Source: Devosia sp.
GTDB taxonomy: Bacteria > Pseudomonadota > Alphaproteobacteria > Rhizobiales > Devosiaceae
DNA: 64,000 nucleotides
Reading direction: 5' to 3'
NCBI RefSeq assembly: GCF_017744655.1
Contig: NZ_JAGIAW010000003.1
Location: forward strand, 62,001 to 126,000
Of the stretch, positions 62,945 through 64,000 are shown one piece after another. Positions within the stretch are counted from its first letter, which is position 1. Every line of letters begins with the position of its first letter. Made by a program: the position numbers and the translations under genes. The notes under the pieces are model-generated. The model was given only the letters and a program-made list of their open reading frames with translations. It made no database searches and was not told where the DNA came from.

Positions 62945-63110
62945 GAGCTGTTCGCCTTCTTCGAAGGGTACGAGCCCCAGGGGGTAGAGCGGAGCGCGCG
63001 GAGGGTCAAGACCGACATACCATTGGCGATGATCAAGCGCAGACCTGTTCAGCGCCTCCGCTTAGTGCCATACCGGTTCAACGCTCCGCTGCCTCAAGGC
63101 CAAACCAGCC

Positions 63111-63758
63111 ATGTCTGCCTTCATTCCCGATCTGCCCGTCATTCTGGCTTTTGCGCTGGCGACGGTGGTTCTTGCCATCACCCCCGGGCCGGATATGGCG
63201 CTGCAACTGAGCCGCGCCATCAATTATGGCCGTGCCCATGGTGTAGCGGCAATGTTCGGGGCGATGGCGGGTATTCTGGTCCACACGACCCTCGTGGCTT
63301 TCGGCATTTCGGTGCTGATCATCGCTGCACCGCCGTTGTTTCTCGCGTTGAAGATAGTCGGCGCGCTCTACCTCTTGTGGCTGGCCTATCAGGCGATCGT
63401 GCATGGCGGTGGCCTGAGGATCGCCGAAGCCGCCAAGAAGCCGCCGACTGTGCGGCAGAGTTTTGCGACGGGGCTCGGCATCAACCTCCTCAATCCCAAG
63501 GTGGTCCTGTTCTTCGTGACCTTCCTGCCGCAGTTCGTCGATGCGCATGATCCATCGGCGACATCAAAACTGTTCTTCCTCGGTTTTGAGTTTGTGCTTC
63601 TCTCGATCCCGCTTGGGCTCGTCACGGTGCTGGCAGCCGACTGGCTTGCTGCGGCGTTCAAGCGCAGCAAATGGGTCGAGCGTATTTTGAACTGGAGCTT
63701 TGCGGCGATCTTTACCGCCTTTGCTGCCACTATCCTCACGGCACAGGCGCGGCACTGA
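63111..63758 (+). CDS. LysE-family amino acid/homoserine lactone exporter
   Basis: A 215-residue inner-membrane exporter with the LysE/RhtB signature: VLAITPGPDMALQLSRAINYGRAHGVAAMFGAMAGIL, LKIVGALYLLWLAYQAI, FATGLGINLLNPKVVLFFVTFLPQFV. About six hydrophobic segments. Substrate (amino acid or lactone) unknown. Its TGA overlaps the rlmJ ATG by one base. Confidence 0.93.
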   Translation: MSAFIPDLPVILAFALATVVLAITPGPDMALQLSRAINYGRAHGVAAMFGAMAGILVHTTLVAFGISVLIIAAPPLFLALKIVGALYLLWLAYQAIVHGGGLRIAEAAKKPPTVRQSFATGLGINLLNPKVVLFFVTFLPQFVDAHDPSATSKLFFLGFEFVLLSIPLGLVTVLAADWLAAAFKRSKWVERILNWSFAAIFTAFAATILTAQARH

Positions 63759-64000
63759 TGAACTATCGTCACGTCTTCCATGCCGGCAATTTCGCCGACG
63801 TGGTCAAGCACACCATTCTCACCCGTATCCTGACCTACCTGATGCGCAAGGATGCTCCGTTTCGTGTCATCGACACCCATGCCGGTGTCGGGCTCTATGA
63901 CCTCAAGGGTGAGGCGGCGGAAAAGACCGGTGAATGGGTCGATGGTATTGGGCGTTTGATTGATCGCGAACTTCCCGCTCCAGCAAAAGACCTGCTCGCT
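63758..64000 (+). CDS. rlmJ: 23S rRNA (adenine2030-N6)-methyltransferase RlmJ (3' truncated by window edge)
   Basis: The first 81 codons of an RlmJ (YhiR) methyltransferase, open to the last base. The family beginning MNYRHVFHAGNFADVVKHTIL and the SAM-binding RVIDTHAGVGLYDL are present. It overlaps the LysE stop by one base (TGATG). The catalytic NPPY-type motif lies beyond the edge. Confidence 0.93.
   Translation, partial: MNYRHVFHAGNFADVVKHTILTRILTYLMRKDAPFRVIDTHAGVGLYDLKGEAAEKTGEWVDGIGRLIDRELPAPAKDLLA

Overview
The window is chromosomal DNA from an alphaproteobacterium of the order Hyphomicrobiales (Rhizobiales). Gene content and order (hslV-GNAT-hslU; dnaQ-coaE-aroE-maf facing hemE; rho-mnmE-mnmG-rsmG-parA-parB; hemC-hemD-mic60-hemY), rhizobial-type regulatory motifs (CtrA, LexA, GANTC, parS) and a recurrent rhizobial palindromic repeat all agree. 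The overall look (GC-rich, dense, non-symbiotic) fits a Devosia-like organism, but the genus is inference. No rRNA, CRISPR array, insertion sequence or prophage was seen; one tRNA gene (Thr, CGT anticodon) is present. Both window edges cut a gene (hslV on the left, rlmJ on the right).

Layout. 0-8.4 kb: hslV/hslU protease, XRE regulator, Smr-domain protein, Tim44-like protein, FxsA, SecB, then a leftward dnaQ-coaE-aroE-maf operon. 8.4-8.8 kb: probable chromosomal origin between maf and hemE, with DnaA-box-like sequences, two perfect CtrA boxes (TTAA-N7-TTAA) and six GANTC sites. 8.8-17.6 kb: hemE, hemJ, rho, mnmE, mnmG, rsmG, parA, parB. Seven parS-like 16-mers are scattered from 10.4 to 28.2 kb, two of them inside rsmG. 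17.6-31.2 kb: holA-lptE-leuS, YggS, a response regulator, cNMP-binding and DUF930 proteins, xth, rimM-trmD-rplS, and the tsaD-gpsA-YciI-EVE operon. 31.2-35.7 kb: hemC-hemD-mic60-hemY and tRNA-Thr. 35.7-39.6 kb: FeeM-like acyltransferase with a CtrA box, a membrane GGDEF-EAL protein, and a pterin dehydratase. 39.6-45.5 kb: SOS mutagenesis operon imuA-imuB-dnaE2 with a LexA box. 45.7-56.4 kb: TerB-like protein, UspA, soluble pyrophosphatase, DUF3445 heme protein, MarR, an SDR enzyme with its own LexA-like box, TypA, DedA, YggT, DUF167 and an H+-translocating pyrophosphatase. 56.4-64 kb: an AT-richer orphan gene with a HicA-like C-terminus, a RibD-type reductase, a CtrA-headed operon (PAS-GGDEF-EAL, sigma factor, VOC protein), a CPT-like kinase, LysE and rlmJ.

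How it fits together. The first third is a replication and segregation hub: origin, ParA/ParB, parS sites, the replicative polymerase subunits epsilon (dnaQ) and delta (holA). CtrA boxes recur at the origin and ahead of two signalling loci (FeeM-like acyltransferase; PAS-GGDEF-EAL/sigma/VOC), which suggests that c-di-GMP and acyl-signal outputs are tied to the cell cycle. Two LexA-type boxes mark the DNA-damage response. Two families of palindromic intergenic repeats, mostly at gene 3' ends, and one larger rhizobial palindrome punctuate the window.
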